The notes: generated from the sequence alone by a model not told the origin. Positions 35,596-48,979 are shown, counted from the stretch's first letter. The stretch: 64,000 nucleotides of DNA from Carya illinoinensis (GCF_018687715.1 NC_056752.1:39592501-39656500), one strand, 5' to 3'. Program-made: numbers and translations.

Positions 35596-37526
35596 GTAAG
35601 TGTAGTTCGAGACACATGAGCCCTAAATCATAATTGTTTTTTCATGTTTACCTCCTTTTGAGTGTATAGAAAACAGAGGCGGATCAAAGAGTGATAAGGT
35701 TCTTCTTCTTCTTCTTCTTCTTTTTTGAAAATGGATTATTTATAAGGCTTATAAGAATATATGAAACTTAATTTGCTAAGTTTAATAAGTTGTAGGGTGA
35801 TGAGACCTTTTGTGGTCGGGTTAATTTATAGATGTGAGCTTTATTAGCATTTGCTTATGTAATGCAATGAAAAACTACTCTTTTTTATAAGTAATGCAGT
35901 GAAAAACTTATACTATTCTATGGTGCAGTGAAAAACTACTACGGTTAGTTTTAGCCCTTTCATTAGATTCATGTTGCAGAGGGTTGATGATCGAAGCGCT
36001 CACTTTGCCTTGTGTTTGATTGATTATGTTGACACTAAATACTTCTCGTATGCTAATTGTAGCCAATTATGCCATCTAGGGCCTCATCTTTGTCTTGGAA
36101 CTTTGGATGTTTTTGGATGCCAACGTAGATTTTTCTTTATTTTCTTATTTTCATGTTTGATGAAAATCAGGATAGCCAGTTTCATTATTCAACTAACCAT
36201 TTGTACAAACTAAGCAACTTGTTTTCTATATATATAGTTGAGGTACCGGACCTAATTTCTATATGCCATAGCATATAATTCCTTGATGCCATAGCATATA
36301 ATTCCTTGTTGCTAAAATTGTTGGCAATGGCACATGGAAAATGCCAGGTATAACAAAATAGATTGCGCGGTCCTTTGGCTTTTACCATCCAAATTAAATC
36401 AGATCACCCCCAGTTGGTCATGATCTAGAGTCCATTATGCTCTTTAATTTTCTGAAAAGAAACTTGTTGTAAACTAATAGTAAGTTGACCATTTTTTTCG
36501 ATTGACTCAAACCTTTACTCTATATATCCACATCGATCTAACATTATCGAGCATGAAAAAATATTTTCATCATTAAACATTTGACTGAGATGAGCACACT
36601 GCATTGAGCATTGGGGAGGATGTTGGAAGATATATTCCCCTTCTTCTATGCCCTCTTGGTTACTACCCTCGGCTTGCTCTTGTTGATCTACTCCTTACTT
36701 CACTATCTCTACATGCTTCCCTAGCTGCTTCTTGATGTCTTCAACAAGTTTTGGTACTTCAAATGCTCCCCTCACTGTCACTTGTGAGGCTTCCATATTG
36801 GGTTCCATAGTTAGAGTCCTTAATTATTAAATAAATAAATGTTTTAGCTTGAAATATATACATATATATATATTCCATCCATAAAAATCACTCCCATGTA
36901 TGTTATTAGTGTCAGTAGGCACCCACCAACCCAAGTGGGTAATATTTGTCGACACCAAACAGGTTAGCATCCAGATTCCTTCATCTCCCTAACATTAATT
37001 TTTTAGCTTATGTTTTTGTCCATCATATATAAGTACTTTTCACTAATCCTTCTTCATGATCATGAGACCACATCCTTCCCTCTATTGGTTTAATTGTATG
37101 GCATCTAATATATTAAAGATTTGAGGGTAGCAAAGGGTGTTGGGGGCAACCTGGGGATGGAGGACTCGATATGTGGTTTTTCCACACTAGTCTTTTTGAG
37201 GAACTTTAACTTTAGCATTTTAGACCTTTGTGTGTCAGGCACTTTAACTTCAACACAAATAATGGTCTCTTTAAGCACAGTTTTCTGAGTTGTTCCTACT
37301 GCAACTACTGCATTTTGCGACTTTACCCATATAAGAACTACACTTTAATGTTGGCAGCTCCTAAAGCCACCCTAAGCTCTACACAATGTTTAAACCAACC
37401 CTTAAATATGATCTTTAAATTATTAAATATATGCAGTGACAACTCAGCTTCGTTTTGTATCATTTTATCCTTATATTAATTCAACATCATGAGTCTAACA
37501 TCTTTGCTTCTATTTCATTTTTTCAG
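35596..37526 (+). other. Putative 5' UTR intron of hAT-1
   Basis: Bounded by GTAAGT and TTTTCAG. No coding sequence recognised. It contains a (TTC)n run near 35698-35722 and a 24-bp tandem duplication (GCCATAGCATATAATTCCTTG twice, 36264-36308 region). Plant hAT transposase genes commonly have such leader introns; hAT-3 here shows the same arrangement. Confidence 0.4.
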
Positions 37527-39504
37527 CACAAAGAGGTTGTTAAATATGGATGCTTCGCCAAGCAGGAGTGTGACTCCACAAGGGAATCCGGATGCCATAA
37601 TTCCTACATCAAGATCTAGACTCACTTCTACAGTAGCTATTTCTTGTGCAACCAGTCGATTCTCACTCCTAGTAGACATGGAAGATGATGATGCATTTAA
37701 TGAGGAGGAGGAGATGGGTATTGGGGATAATCCAGGTCTACCACCTCCATCTACAAGGCCACCATTACCACGAACTACTAAAAAAATATCGTGGACATGG
37801 AAACATTTCACAAAAATTCCTGGTGATAGTGAGAGCCCACAGGCAACATGCAACTACTGTGGGTAACTTTGTGGATGTCATTCTAAGAAGCAAGGCACCG
37901 TTATATTGATAGTACATCTTAATTGTTGCCAACAATATAAGATACATAAGGGATTGGCGGCCACTAATCAAACCAAGCTCAGTTATGAAACTTCTACGGC
38001 CACTAATGATACACAGGTTAAGAAAATGGTCATCTCTCAATATAGTGAGAAGATGTTGTAAGATATGTTTGCAGAGATAATAATTACTGATGACATGCCT
38101 TTTACCACAGTTGACAAAAGAGGCTTTTGAAAGTTTGTCCAGACTATTGAGCCACGATTTCCATTATGATCATCATGATATACGGTGATGCAAGATTGTA
38201 TGTAGAGGCATGCAAAAGAGAAGGCAGAGATGAAGAAAATGTTTATTACCACTACCCAAAGAGTGTCATTTACGACTAACAGATGGATGTCCATACAGAA
38301 TATTTCCTACATGTGTATCACAGCACACTACATCGACAGTGAGTGGAATTTGAAAAAACGGATTATTAGGTTCAAAGAAATTATTGATCATAAGGGTGCA
38401 TCCATTGGGGCAGCGAAGACTGATTGTTTAAAGGATTGGAGAATTTAAAATATATTATAGTTGACAATGTCAGTACTAATGACACTGCAATTGAATTGTT
38501 CAAAATGAATATGACTATGAAAGATGATCTCATTTGTCATCACGAGTTTATTCATGTTCAATGTTGTGCTCATATCATCAACCTCTTGTTGTTGAGGGGT
38601 TAAAAAAAAGTTGATGATTCCATTACCAAAGTCTGCAGCATAGGGGTGTTACCCGCCCGCCACCCCCTCATGAGCAAATGTGAGAATTTTTTCCCCACCC
38701 CTGCCCCTGGAGTGCAGGTGCGGGGTACCCTGTCCCAAATAACGAGGTGCGGGTGGAGAAGTTAATCCATCTGCCAACCTGCCCCATACTGGGCCTTTGG
38801 CCCAGAAACCACTAAAATGGGCCTAAAATGGTCTAGAAGTTGTTTGGGCCCATAAAATTAGAAGAAAAAAAAGTTAAAAAACTAGATAAAAAAAAAGTTA
38901 CATGAATAAAAATAATATATACATGATACAAAATTACTAATTTAGAGCAAATGAACTAATGAAGTACTACTACAGACTACTAGTCTACTACCTAATAAAC
39001 TAATAACAATAACTAAATTATTACAAAATTTTAGGCTAAACAATTATAAATTTATAAACATACAAGTGTCCAATGGACATTGTATCAATATTACAACTCA
39101 CTGAATACATAATACATACAAATGATTCAAATTTCAATATTATAAAGATACTAAGAGAGTTTTTTGAGTCTAAAGATACCAAGAGAGTTGTTTGAGTCTT
39201 TGACTATGACATATGGGGCTGCCCGGGCAAGTAGTCTTTTTATTAACTCAATTTGATTTGCGGCTTGAGCTATACTATTCATATTGTGCAATAAAAAAAT
39301 TATATAAATTCAACAAAATCAACTAATTTCATACAAATTACAAATTGTACAAACCTATGAGCTAAATGGCAAATTGGCAATGGTGGGTCTTTTAACACAA
39401 AGTCATATTGTAGCGGAGGTAGACGTCTTTTGAGTCGTCTCATGTGTTTCTACAAAATTGATACTAAAATTAATGCCAATGAAATAGAAATGAATATAAA
39501 TAAA

Positions 39505-41475
39505 TCAAAATAATAAAATGAAAACAACAATTACCAAGTGGTCCAAATCTAGGTCAATTGCCACCTCCTTCTCGTCGGTCTCTTTAAAATTTAAAACATC
39601 CGAAACATGAATATCATTTTCCATCATCCAACTCTGTGTGCATATCAATACCTCCATAGTTGTAGGAGAAAATGAACTACAGAAAGGATCCAATATGCGC
39701 CCTCCGGTACTAAAGGTTGACTCTAAGGCAACGATGTTAATAGGGATGTGATATTTCTTTGCTGTCGCCTTCCACCATCCTAATATATTGAAGTCATCAT
39801 CTTGTTGAATAAGATCCCCTGACAAATGGTTTTATAACTCCAACTTCGCCTACGTAGATTGACCTTGAAGGACTAGTGTGAGATTCTGTGAGAGGGTCTT
39901 AGTTCATGGCAATCTACACTTCTCAATTGCCCTGGTGTCTGGAGGAGACGTTGTGGTACATGTAGGTGTAATAGATGCAGTACCACCTTTAACCGTAGTA
40001 AACTCATCATACAATTTAGCCAGGGCATCTCAGACCATATCACCAGTCCATGCCTGATCATGCGCAAGTCTCAAACCATATATCTTGCCATCAATTTTCA
40101 GACGAGGATCAGTCTACTCAAATCTCCTCAATACTTATCATATTTGACCCTCATGGTCAATGCCATCTCCCTCATCCATAGATTGGAACCCCTACACATG
40201 CCATTTAATTCTTCTTTCACCCTATGTTGACAAAACTCATGGGATGTATGGTACAAAAAACTAGATAACTTCAATGTGACCTCTTAAAAAAGCCCGAGAA
40301 AATCAACAAAAGTAGAAAATACCTCACAATCATCATCATTAGGCTTTCCTAATCTCTCATGCTCATCAAAGTATTTGACACATTGAATGTCTTCATAACC
40401 CAATAATTAAAAGGTTGCCTTATATTCTTGAGCCGCCTCCAACATCAAGAAGATTGAGTTTCATCTGGTAGGAATATTAGTACAAAGACCTTTCTTTAAT
40501 GTTATCCCCACAGTCTTCGCAGCAACCTTGAATTTCTCCAAGCTAGGAGGAGAAGATCTCACAAATTTCACAGTCATTCTAACTCGTGCAACCGAGTCAT
40601 TAACATCTTTCAACCCTTCAATCACAATTAAATTCAAGATATGTGCAGCACATCTAACATGAAAATATTCACCACACCCAAGACAGTCTTATTTGCCTCT
40701 CTAAAATAAGTTTTTAGATATCCTTAAGTGAAGTCATTAGATGAGACATTATCAATCGAAACTGTCAAAACCCGTGCCAACCCCCACTCTTTTATTAAGG
40801 CTTCCAAGCCTTCCCAATTGCCTCACCCTTGTGATCGGTTATTTGACACAACTTAATAATATTTTTGTGAACAATCCAATTAGAATCAGCAAAATGCACA
40901 GTCAAAGACATGTAATTCATATTTTGGAATGAAGTCCAAATATCGATAGTGAGGCAAACTACCAAACCTGCCAATTGGCCCCTCAAAACATTTTTATCTT
41001 TTCTGTACATTTTTTTAATATTCTTTACCACAGTGTGGTAAGAATGAAGCGTAAATCTAGGTTCCAATTCTTGGACAAGTTCTTGGAACCCTTTCCCTTC
41101 CACAAACTAAAAAGGTAGCTCGTCTATGATAACTATACGAGCTAACTTCCTTTTACACTTATCGGGATTATACTTTGTAAACCCCTTCAATGTTGGACTC
41201 CCACTACTCTCATCTGCCATTTTTTGTAATCCAATGTCTAGTCTAGATTGGACTCTTCTTGCATTGTTCCTTAATTGGGATGTATCATGTTTCCTATAAT
41301 GACATCCATATATTTTTTCATAGTGATTACATTTTGCTTGGGGGTTCTTACCCTGTGTGGACTCGGGGGCGGGGCAAGGTGTACTCCATGTAGGGGTTGG
41401 ATTAGAATTAGGTTCTAGGGTAGGGGTACTGGTAGGAGTAGGAGAGCTATCACAAAAATCCCTTTGAGAAGACAT
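39505..41475 (-). pseudogene. hAT-2 transposase
   Basis: Minus strand. The N-terminal ORF begins MSSQRDFCDSSPTPTS and contains a degenerate BED-like finger (AKCNHYEKIYGCHYRKHDTSQL), where the second Cys of the CxxC pair appears lost. It continues into 'GFTKYNPDKCKRKLARIVIIDELPF' and a 102-codon ORF (40795-41103) with 'PRFTLHSYHTVVKNIKKMY', 'LTIDIWTSFQNMNYMSLTVHF' and 'ITDHKGEAIGK'. The middle (39830-40790) is fragmented. The C-terminal ORF (39505-39825) has 'DDFNILGWWKATAKKYHIPI' and 'ALESTFSTGGRILDPF', the hAT dimerisation domain. A stop after DELPF and several frame changes make it non-functional. A (GA)n tract lies upstream near 42231-42269. Confidence 0.85.
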
Positions 41476-42226
41476 TCATGATTCCCTAACACAACAAAAA
41501 ATTAGAAAATCATGCTACATAAGACATAAAAAAATCATAATAATACACCACAAATGAAAAAATAAGGCAAAGTGCAAAGCCAACCCAAGACAAAAAAAAA
41601 AAAAAAAAATCGTAATAATACACCAAACAATTAAAAAAATATTTTCTAGTTCTAAGAGTTTTAAAAGAAAGAACAAAAATTTAGCTAAATGTATTAAAAG
41701 AAACAAAAATTGGGTCATCAAAGATTCAAAACCATTCTCTTTCTTAAAAAAAATCAAACAACTCTAATGATTTTGGGGTTTCCATTGAAACCATAAATTG
41801 AAATTTTAGGGGTTTGAATTGAAACCCATAAATTGAAATTTCAGGGGGAAACCCCTAAATTGAAATTTCAGGAGTTTAGGGGTTTTGATTGAAACTCCTA
41901 AATCAATTTAGGGTTTTCGATTTGGACCCTAAACCAATTTATGGTTCCAAATTTGAAGGCCTACAAACTACAAAAAAGAAATTCAAACAATCGGATGACA
42001 ATCCACAATCAACGGACAATTTAGGTTCAAACACATGCACAATCACAATCAATAGCACACAAATTCACAATCATTCTCATCCTCTATCTCCAATTCAACC
42101 CATCCTTCCTCCAATCTCCAATCCAAAGCTAAAAAAAAGTGGAGAAATTGAGCAACGAAGTCTTACCTTTGGCATAGCAGGTGCAGTACCACATGACGGT
42201 GATGTCGGTGAGAGAGGATAGATGTC

Positions 42227-42230
<4 letters not shown>

Positions 42231-42269
<39 letters not shown>
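42231..42269. repeat. (GA)n microsatellite in the hAT-2 leader
   Basis: About 19 GA units. In the transposase sense (minus strand) this is a CT tract upstream of the coding region, like the tract in the CACTA-B leader. Confidence 0.93.
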
Positions 42270-42272
<3 letters not shown>

Positions 42273-44236
42273 ATCAAGAGAGAGAAAGAGACAGAGATAG
42301 AGAGAGCGCGAGAGAGTTTGAGAGACTGAGAGAGTTCAAGAAGGCTGAAGGGAGGTCTTTCTTGCCCGGGGGAGAGGGGACTTAACCAGTAATGAAACAG
42401 TGCCATTTGTCATGGACAAAACGGCGACATTTCACTTATGGAGGGTTATATATATATTATATTATATTATAGCATGAGGTGTGGGAGAAATACGGAGCGA
42501 GGCTTAGCCCCTTTCTTCCCCCACCTCTGCTGGAGGCCTCTGGTGTAAGTGAGACCCCTTGCCCTCGTCATAAGTGGAACAGAACCTCCGCCCCACATGG
42601 GTGAGGATGGGTGTGTGGTGCAGTTGGGTGAGGGGCCCCGCTGCCCACCCCTACTGCAACATTGTGCAATATGTGAGGGCTTGCCCCCAAAGACTTTCCA
42701 ATTTAGGGAAATAGCAAAACAGTTTCAAATTCCATGTTCTAGTATGTTGTACTTAGACGTTCCAACTCAATGGAACTCTACATACATGATGCTGGATGTG
42801 GCATAGAAGTACCAAAGAGCATTCGAGTGGATGGAGGTTGAGGAAGAGGCCTTAGGTATGCTTTGCTGGAGCCAGTAGGACAGGGGCTCGATGCTCCGAA
42901 CTCATATGATTGGACTAGTATGGGATACTTCATTCAATTTTTGAAAATATTTTATGACATAACTATGCCGATATCTGGATCCAAATATACAACTATGAAC
43001 TTGTACTTTAGCGAGCTCTCGGGGCTTCACTTCCATTTGAAATGAGGCTGTGATGACAGTAGAGGATTGTTATCTACTATGGCTATGAGGCTGTAGACCA
43101 AATATGATAAGTATTAGGGGGATATTGAGAAGATAAATAAATTAATTTTTGTGACTATGATCCTTGACCCCCAATATAAGTTGGCCGTTATAGAATTTTG
43201 GATAAATTTTATCCTCGGGGCAGTGAGGGCTACACAATTTATTAGAGTGCTAAAAAGTGATCTTGATGACTTATACAGACACTACAACAATAATGGACAG
43301 CCTTTATCCAAAGCTGGTACCTTCTCAAACTCAAGGCCAATGTGGTCAACATCTCCCTTAGATGATGATTTGCCTCTAGGTCATCTTATTATGCATCAGT
43401 ATTATGAACTCGCTGCAATGAGAAATATTATGCAGTGTACTTCTGAGGTTGAATGAAATTTTATGGAAGTTATTGAGACACCTAGTGTTGTATTTCAGTT
43501 ATTAACTTGGTGAAATGCTAATTCTACTAAGTATCCAATCCTTTCCCGTATCGTCCAAAATGTGCTAGCCATTCCTATCACTATGATTGCCTCAAAGTCG
43601 ACGTTTAGCATTGAAGGTCAAGTGTTGGATGCTTATCGAAGTTCATTGTCACCATCAACTGTGGAGGTCCTCTTTTGCACACAAAATTGGATAAGTGATA
43701 TGCTCATTGGACTAGATACCACAAGCATTGATACTGAGAGCTATAGGTTTGAATCAGGTAACCTTATTTTACTTGTTTTCTTATTATTTATTTCTTTTTA
43801 ATGTTTCATTTATTTAACTTCTATGTTTTTTGATTTCATAGATCTAATTGTGAACCCTAACATAATTTTTGATGACTGATAGTCTGAGATGGACGCCCCT
43901 TGGGAGTTGGGATGTAGTTGATGGAGTATGGATAACCCCTTTTAATCTTTATTGGTGAGAAATGAGAATCAAATTCTACTTTTAGCATATTCAATTTTCT
44001 ATTATCATTTTTTTTCCTTTTATTGATTGCAACTTTCTATCTTAATTTTAGGTATCACCATTGACATTGATTCATGTTGCAGATGATGTTTTTACTTTAA
44101 AGTGTTTATAACTTTATTTAGCTATCTATAGGAGTTTTAGTCAATGCTCAATGTTGTAAAAAATAGATTGTTATAACTTATGGGCCTACCGCCTATGGCT
44201 ACATGTTATTTATTATTTTTTCAAACTTTTTTTTGG

Positions 44237-44742
44237 GTTCGGAATTCAAAATTGGCCCAATTGGGCCCAGTAAATAATCGAAGCTCGAAACTCCGAATCT
44301 ATTTGGTGTTGAAGTAAAAAAAAAAAAAAATTCCAGCTCCTGTTAGAGTCAGAGGTCGGAAACCAAAACTCCCACTTTCTCAAAGTTGGAGCACAGACTA
44401 TGGATGTCAAATCGTGTTAACGGGTCGTGTTTGTGTCGTGTCAAGATATATACATTACCCTTAATGGGTCAACATGAATACGACTCGTTAAGGATTGAAT
44501 TTAAAATTGGCCCAAGTGGGCCCATTAAATAATCGGAGCTCGGAACTTCGACTCTATTTGGTGTTGAAGTAAAAAAAAATTTCCGGCTCCTGTTCGAGTC
44601 AGAGGTCGGAAACCAAAACTCCCACTCTCTCAAAGTCGAAGCACAGAATAGGGATGCCAAATTATGTTAACGGGTCGTGTTTGTGTCGTGTCAAGGTATA
44701 TACATTACCCTTAATTGGTCAACACGAATACGACCCGTTAAG
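44237..44742. repeat. Tandem duplication covering the hAT-1 3' zone and the hAT-3 left terminus
   Basis: Two ~250-bp blocks (44237-44496 and 44497-44742) share 'TTGGCCCAA.TGGGCCCA', 'TCTATTTGGTGTTGAAGT', 'GGTCGGAAACCAAAACTCCC', 'GCACAGA' and 'GTTAACGGGTCGTGTTTGTG'. Each contains hAT-1 subterminal sequence followed by the first ~95 bp of hAT-3. The first copy has TATGGATGTC as hAT-3 terminus preceded by GCACAGAC; the second has TAGGGATGCC preceded by GCACAGAA. Confidence 0.88.
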
Positions 44743-45369
44743 GATTTCGTGTCTAAATTCCAAACACGAACACAACATGGTAAGATAACGGGTTGACACG
44801 ACATGACCCGTTAATGAATAAGAAATAAATTGACATGAAACGACACATCCGTTTCAACCCGTTTACGTTAATGAGTTGAACAGACACGATATGACACGAC
44901 ACGGCCCGTTTGACCTGATTGAAATTTTATATAAATATTTAAATATAAATATTATTTATAAAAATTTAAAAAGTAAAAATTAACTACAAGTCTAAAATTA
45001 CAATCCAAACAAATATGATCCATTCCACACACATTGTAATAATATATTAATATTACATCCCAAAATATTAAACAAAACACACATAGAAAATATATTAATG
45101 TTACAATCCCAAAAAGATAATATATTAATGTTACAATCCCAAATACAATAAAAACATGGATCTAAACAAATTTAGAGCTTCAAGAATGAGGTGGAGCATC
45201 CTCCTTGCCCTTGTTTTTCTCCAACTCCATTACATCTTCGATTAACTCGTCTAATTTAACTTCTTTTGTTTCTATTAAAAAAAAGATATCAGTAAAGTTT
45301 TATATCAAATAATATTGTTGTATTGAAAAATTACAATTATTTATTCAATGAGGTAAAAATAATATTACC

Positions 45370-47376
45370 TTGCTCCTTGCCATATGGCCAATCTCTAATA
45401 AAGACTAATGCTTCAACAATATCTGCTTTTAGTACACTCCTAAACTGATCCATATACGCCCACCAACACTAAAAGTAGATTCAGATGCAACTGTAGAAAC
45501 TGAAACACTCAAAATATCACGAGCCATACAAGCAAGATCAGGATAAAGAAATTTATTTCCTTTCCAAAAGGAAAGAATGTCAATCTTTGCATTTATATCT
45601 GCCCTAGGTTGATCCAAGTAAAGATCCAATTGACTTTTTTGCAAATGGGCAGTAAGGTCATCATGTCTAAATGAATCAAATTCCTGTACACAAAAAAATA
45701 TAAAAACATTTCAAGCCAATATGTGATATGAAACAACAATATAATATAAATCATTAAACAAAAAATATTGTTTGATATTACCTAAAATACTTGTTTATTA
45801 ATCAAAGATTGACTTTCCGCTCTACTAAAAGTGCTATCAGAAGTCGTGGTAGAACATGTGGAAGCACTAGAAGAACTATATTCCATGAAAAGAGATGACA
45901 TTTTGCTCCGAATATTCATATACTCAATGGAACAATCAAGTTTTGTATAAGAAAAATCAACAAAATGAAGCTTGTATTGAGGATCTAAAATAACTGCTAT
46001 AGCCAACAATACATTGAACTCAAACCAATATTTCTCAAACTTAGCAAGTATTTTACAAGACATGGTCTTCATGTAGTCATCTTCACCCTCAGAGTGCCGC
46101 CTTAATGTAAAATAAATCAAAAACGCTGCTAGAAAGTACAGATTGGCTGTAGGGTATTTGGTCCCAAAAAAAATACAAGTGGCTTTATAAAAAACTCCCA
46201 ATAAACCGTTAATCTTCTCTATTTTTTCCCAATCAAATGTTGATGGACAATGCTTAAAATTAGAATTAGTCAACTCCAAATGACTGAAGGCACGATGATA
46301 GAAAAGAGTACTCTCAAGTATAAGAAAAGTAGAATTCCATCTAGTGAGAACATCCTGTCTCAACCCTTTCTTGCTATCCAAAGACATTTGATTTTTAGAA
46401 TTTTTATTTTCCTTGTTTGTGACCCTTTGACATACTTGATACATTCACGAACTTTTTGGATATCAGAATCAATCTCTTTTAACCCATCTTGTACTACCAA
46501 ATTCAGAATATGAGCGCAACAACGAAGATGAAAGAAGTCACCATCACAAAGAAAAGCTTTCTAAATGTTCAATTGAGTTCTTAACAACTCCACTGAAATA
46601 TCATTAAAAGAAGCATTGTCTAAAGTCAATACAAAAATCTTGATTTGAATTCCCCCCTCACATAACAAATTATAAATTTTTTCAAATAAAGATATGCCAT
46701 TATGTGGTGGTGGCATAAAAGAAAAGTTCAAAACCCTTTTCTGCAGAACCTAGTTCTTATCCAAAAAATGTGTTGTAATGCACATATAACCATCAGTGGT
46801 TATAAAAGTCCACAAGTCAAATGTTAGACTAATTCTACCAGGAGAATCATTTAATATGCATTTAATCCTTTTTTTTCTCGATTATATATCTTAACCAAAT
46901 TAGCCTTGACAGTATTCCTAGAAATAATTGGAACATCTGGATGCAAATATTGTAACAAAGATCTCACCCCCGAGTATTCAACAAGGAAAAGGCAATTCAT
47001 GCTTCACAATAGCAGCTATCAAAAGTTCTCTATATTGTTCAGTTTCAAATTTAGGAGTGCTTACCAAAATAGATCCACTATTTTGTGATAACATCATTTG
47101 ACCAATATCTCGTGAACTTCTCCTAGGGCATGCGTCAATGTGACGCTTCATATTTCCGTTTCCATATTTACTCGCAGCCATATAAGTAACTCCACACATC
47201 TTGCACTTGGCTCTTAGCTTGTCATAATTGTTCTCAGACTCAGGAACCATTTCAAAAAAAGTCCACACGTTTGACTGTTTCTTTCGTTTTGTTTTAGATT
47301 CCTCATTTTGAAAACTTTCTGACTCAAATGGGTCCAAATAAATCAAATCATCATTTTCACCTTCTGTCGAACTCAT
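45370..47376 (-). pseudogene. hAT-3 transposase (zf-BED, RNase H-like core, dimerisation domain)
   Basis: Starts MSSTEGENDD with an acceptor-like TTTTCAG directly before the ATG, implying a 5' UTR intron. BED finger: VWTFFEMVPESE then CKMC at 47200 and NMKRHIDAC, with zinc ligands intact. After a stop at LPFPC the message continues as 'VEYSGVRSLLQYLHPDVPI' and 'ISLTFDLWTFITTDGYMCITTHF' (46780-46830). A 220-codon ORF (45782-46444) has 'LRQDVLTRWNSTFLILES' and 'AIAVILDPQYKLHFVDF'. After a probable intron come 'KSQLDLYLDQPRADINAKID' and the dimerisation block 'STVASESTFSVGGRI' (45460-45500). A frameshift follows GGRI. Resembles plant RICESLEEPER/ZBED-type hAT transposases. Stops and frameshifts are fewer than in hAT-1, suggesting a younger insertion. 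Confidence 0.88.
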
Positions 47377-48979
47377 CTGAAAAGAAACAACAAGAACAAA
47401 TGTAAATTCTGGTGCAAGAAATGTTACAAACTGCTAGTTTACTAACGCTCTGTCTCTATTCTTAGTTTCTGTATTTTCTTATATGAAATAAGAAGTAATA
47501 CATGCAAAATTCTCTAAATAAATTTTAAAAATTAAATTTTAAAAACAAATACAACCTCCAGCGTCCACTACCTTATCTTTTCTACTAAAAACAATTCTTA
47601 AATCACAATCATTATTCTTTTTATGGTTCTTTTCTACAAAAAAAAAAAAAAAGTATTATGACTGCCAAACATATTGTGTCAAAGAAAAATCTGTGTCCCA
47701 GAGATAGAGTGCAACACGAACCATGTGGTCCATGTCTCCTGCCATATGCTTTTCAACTCAGAAAATGACATGAGGATCAAGCATCAAGGTGCTAGAAATT
47801 GGGATCATCAAGTGGGTGACTCAAAGGAGAAGCCATCTCCATTCTCCAACCAAACAGGATTAGGTAATTTGAGAAAAAATAGAAAAGATCAAAGGACTTC
47901 ACTTCTGAGTGTTAACTTGACATGTATAAGTTGTATAACATAGAAATGGATATTTTTCTTTCAAGCTTCTTCAACACCAATATCTTCTATATAGTATATA
48001 TCATGTCTGTTTGAGCATTCACGCACAAGGTTAGGTTGAAAACATGTAAGATAAATCACGTTTGGTTCATATATACTAAACAGATTTTACAAACTAATTT
48101 TAATTTTTGTGATTTTTTTTTATTTGTAAATGGGACACTTTTTGAGACAAAAGTAAAGGTGGTGAAATCCTTTAAGTCTTATCTTTTTTTTTTCCTCTCC
48201 TACTGCTACACTCACCTATTTTCATTCACAGATCAAACAATAATTCCTCACAATAACTCACAAATTTCACTCACAGATCTAACAACTATCATTCACAAAT
48301 TTCAAACAATAATTCTGAAAGCTAATTTAGAGTCAGACACTAATAGATAAACAAACAAATTTAACAACTTAGTGACTTACGTTGTTCCATTTAGCAACCC
48401 GCAGAAGAGATCTCCAGGAATTTCAACACTAATTCCACTAGAAAATAGAGAACCCCGAAGATTCTCGATGGCTCGATGAGAAGGAGAGTCTAAGAGAGAA
48501 ACCAAAAATAATTAGACTGAGAAGAGGGGCTGAATCGGCTAATCTAATTCCGTGATTCACAATCACTACTTCGGCTGAAATGAGTAAAATTAAATAGAAG
48601 TGCAGGTCTAGTAGTGGTGACGCAAACATTGGTCCATGACTCTGTGTGTGAGGTTGTGAATTGTGAAGGTAGAATTGGGAAAATGAGAAGCCGAAGGCCT
48701 GAAAATAACAAAAATGGGGGAACAGGGAAAAGTCGATTCACTGAATACAGTGAAGACGGAAAAGGAAATTTCATTACTGTATGAGTTTGACCGTGTGGTC
48801 CATGTGACTGTGTGAGCCACTGAGCCCGTGAGCCGTGAGTTTAGCACTGAGGTTTGCCATCTGTGACAATGTGAAGGCGTGAAGCTCTGTGTGGGAGTGC
48901 GGCGCAGGAGATGAGTCATTCAAATTTAGGGTTTTTTTTATGTTTTTAGATAGATTATAGATGATAGACTAGAAGGGAC
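47377..48979 (-). other. hAT-3 transposase leader region
   Basis: Upstream of the hAT-3 coding sequence in the minus sense. No protein domain; the several short minus-strand ORFs at 48438-48919 overlap each other and show no domain. The retrotransposon that follows was inserted here, separating this region from the right terminus of hAT-3 (60333-60531). Confidence 0.45.

Larger units (their letters stand above)
38641..42653 (-). mobile_element. hAT-2, inserted in the hAT-1 transposase gene (4.0 kb)
   Basis: Left terminus TAGGGGTGTTACCCGCCCGC and right terminus (complement) TAGGGGTGGGCAGCGGGGCC. The flanking 8-mers CTGCAGCA (38633-38640) and CTGCAACA (42654-42661) match 7 of 8. GC-rich terminal zones (CCCGCCC / GGGGCGGG words) occur on both sides. 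It encodes a minus-strand hAT transposase. The position inside the hAT-1 reading region gives independent support for the borders. Confidence 0.92.
37546..43860 (+). pseudogene. hAT-1 transposase (BED zinc finger to dimerisation domain), interrupted
   Basis: Starts MDASPSRSV just after a splice acceptor. Domains: an acidic/Pro-rich N-terminus; BED finger with WTWKHFTKI and ATCNYCG (37790-37865); the hAT core with 'FTTNRWMSIQNISYMCITAHYID' and 'IDHKGASIGA' (38265-38410); and a 'VDNVSTNDTAIELF' and 'VQCCAHIINLLLLRG' region (38460-38605). hAT-2 is inserted at 38641-42653. After it come 'LDVPTQWNSTYMMLDVA' (42750-42805), 'YDWTSMGYFIQFLKIFYDIT' (42900-42960), 'ILDPQYKLAVIEFW' (43160-43200) and the dimerisation block 'IASKSTFSIEGQVLDAYRSS' (43590-43645) ending in TVEVLFCTQNW. 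Stops (for example after YCG, after DVA, after HLK) and frameshifts disable it. Confidence 0.88.
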
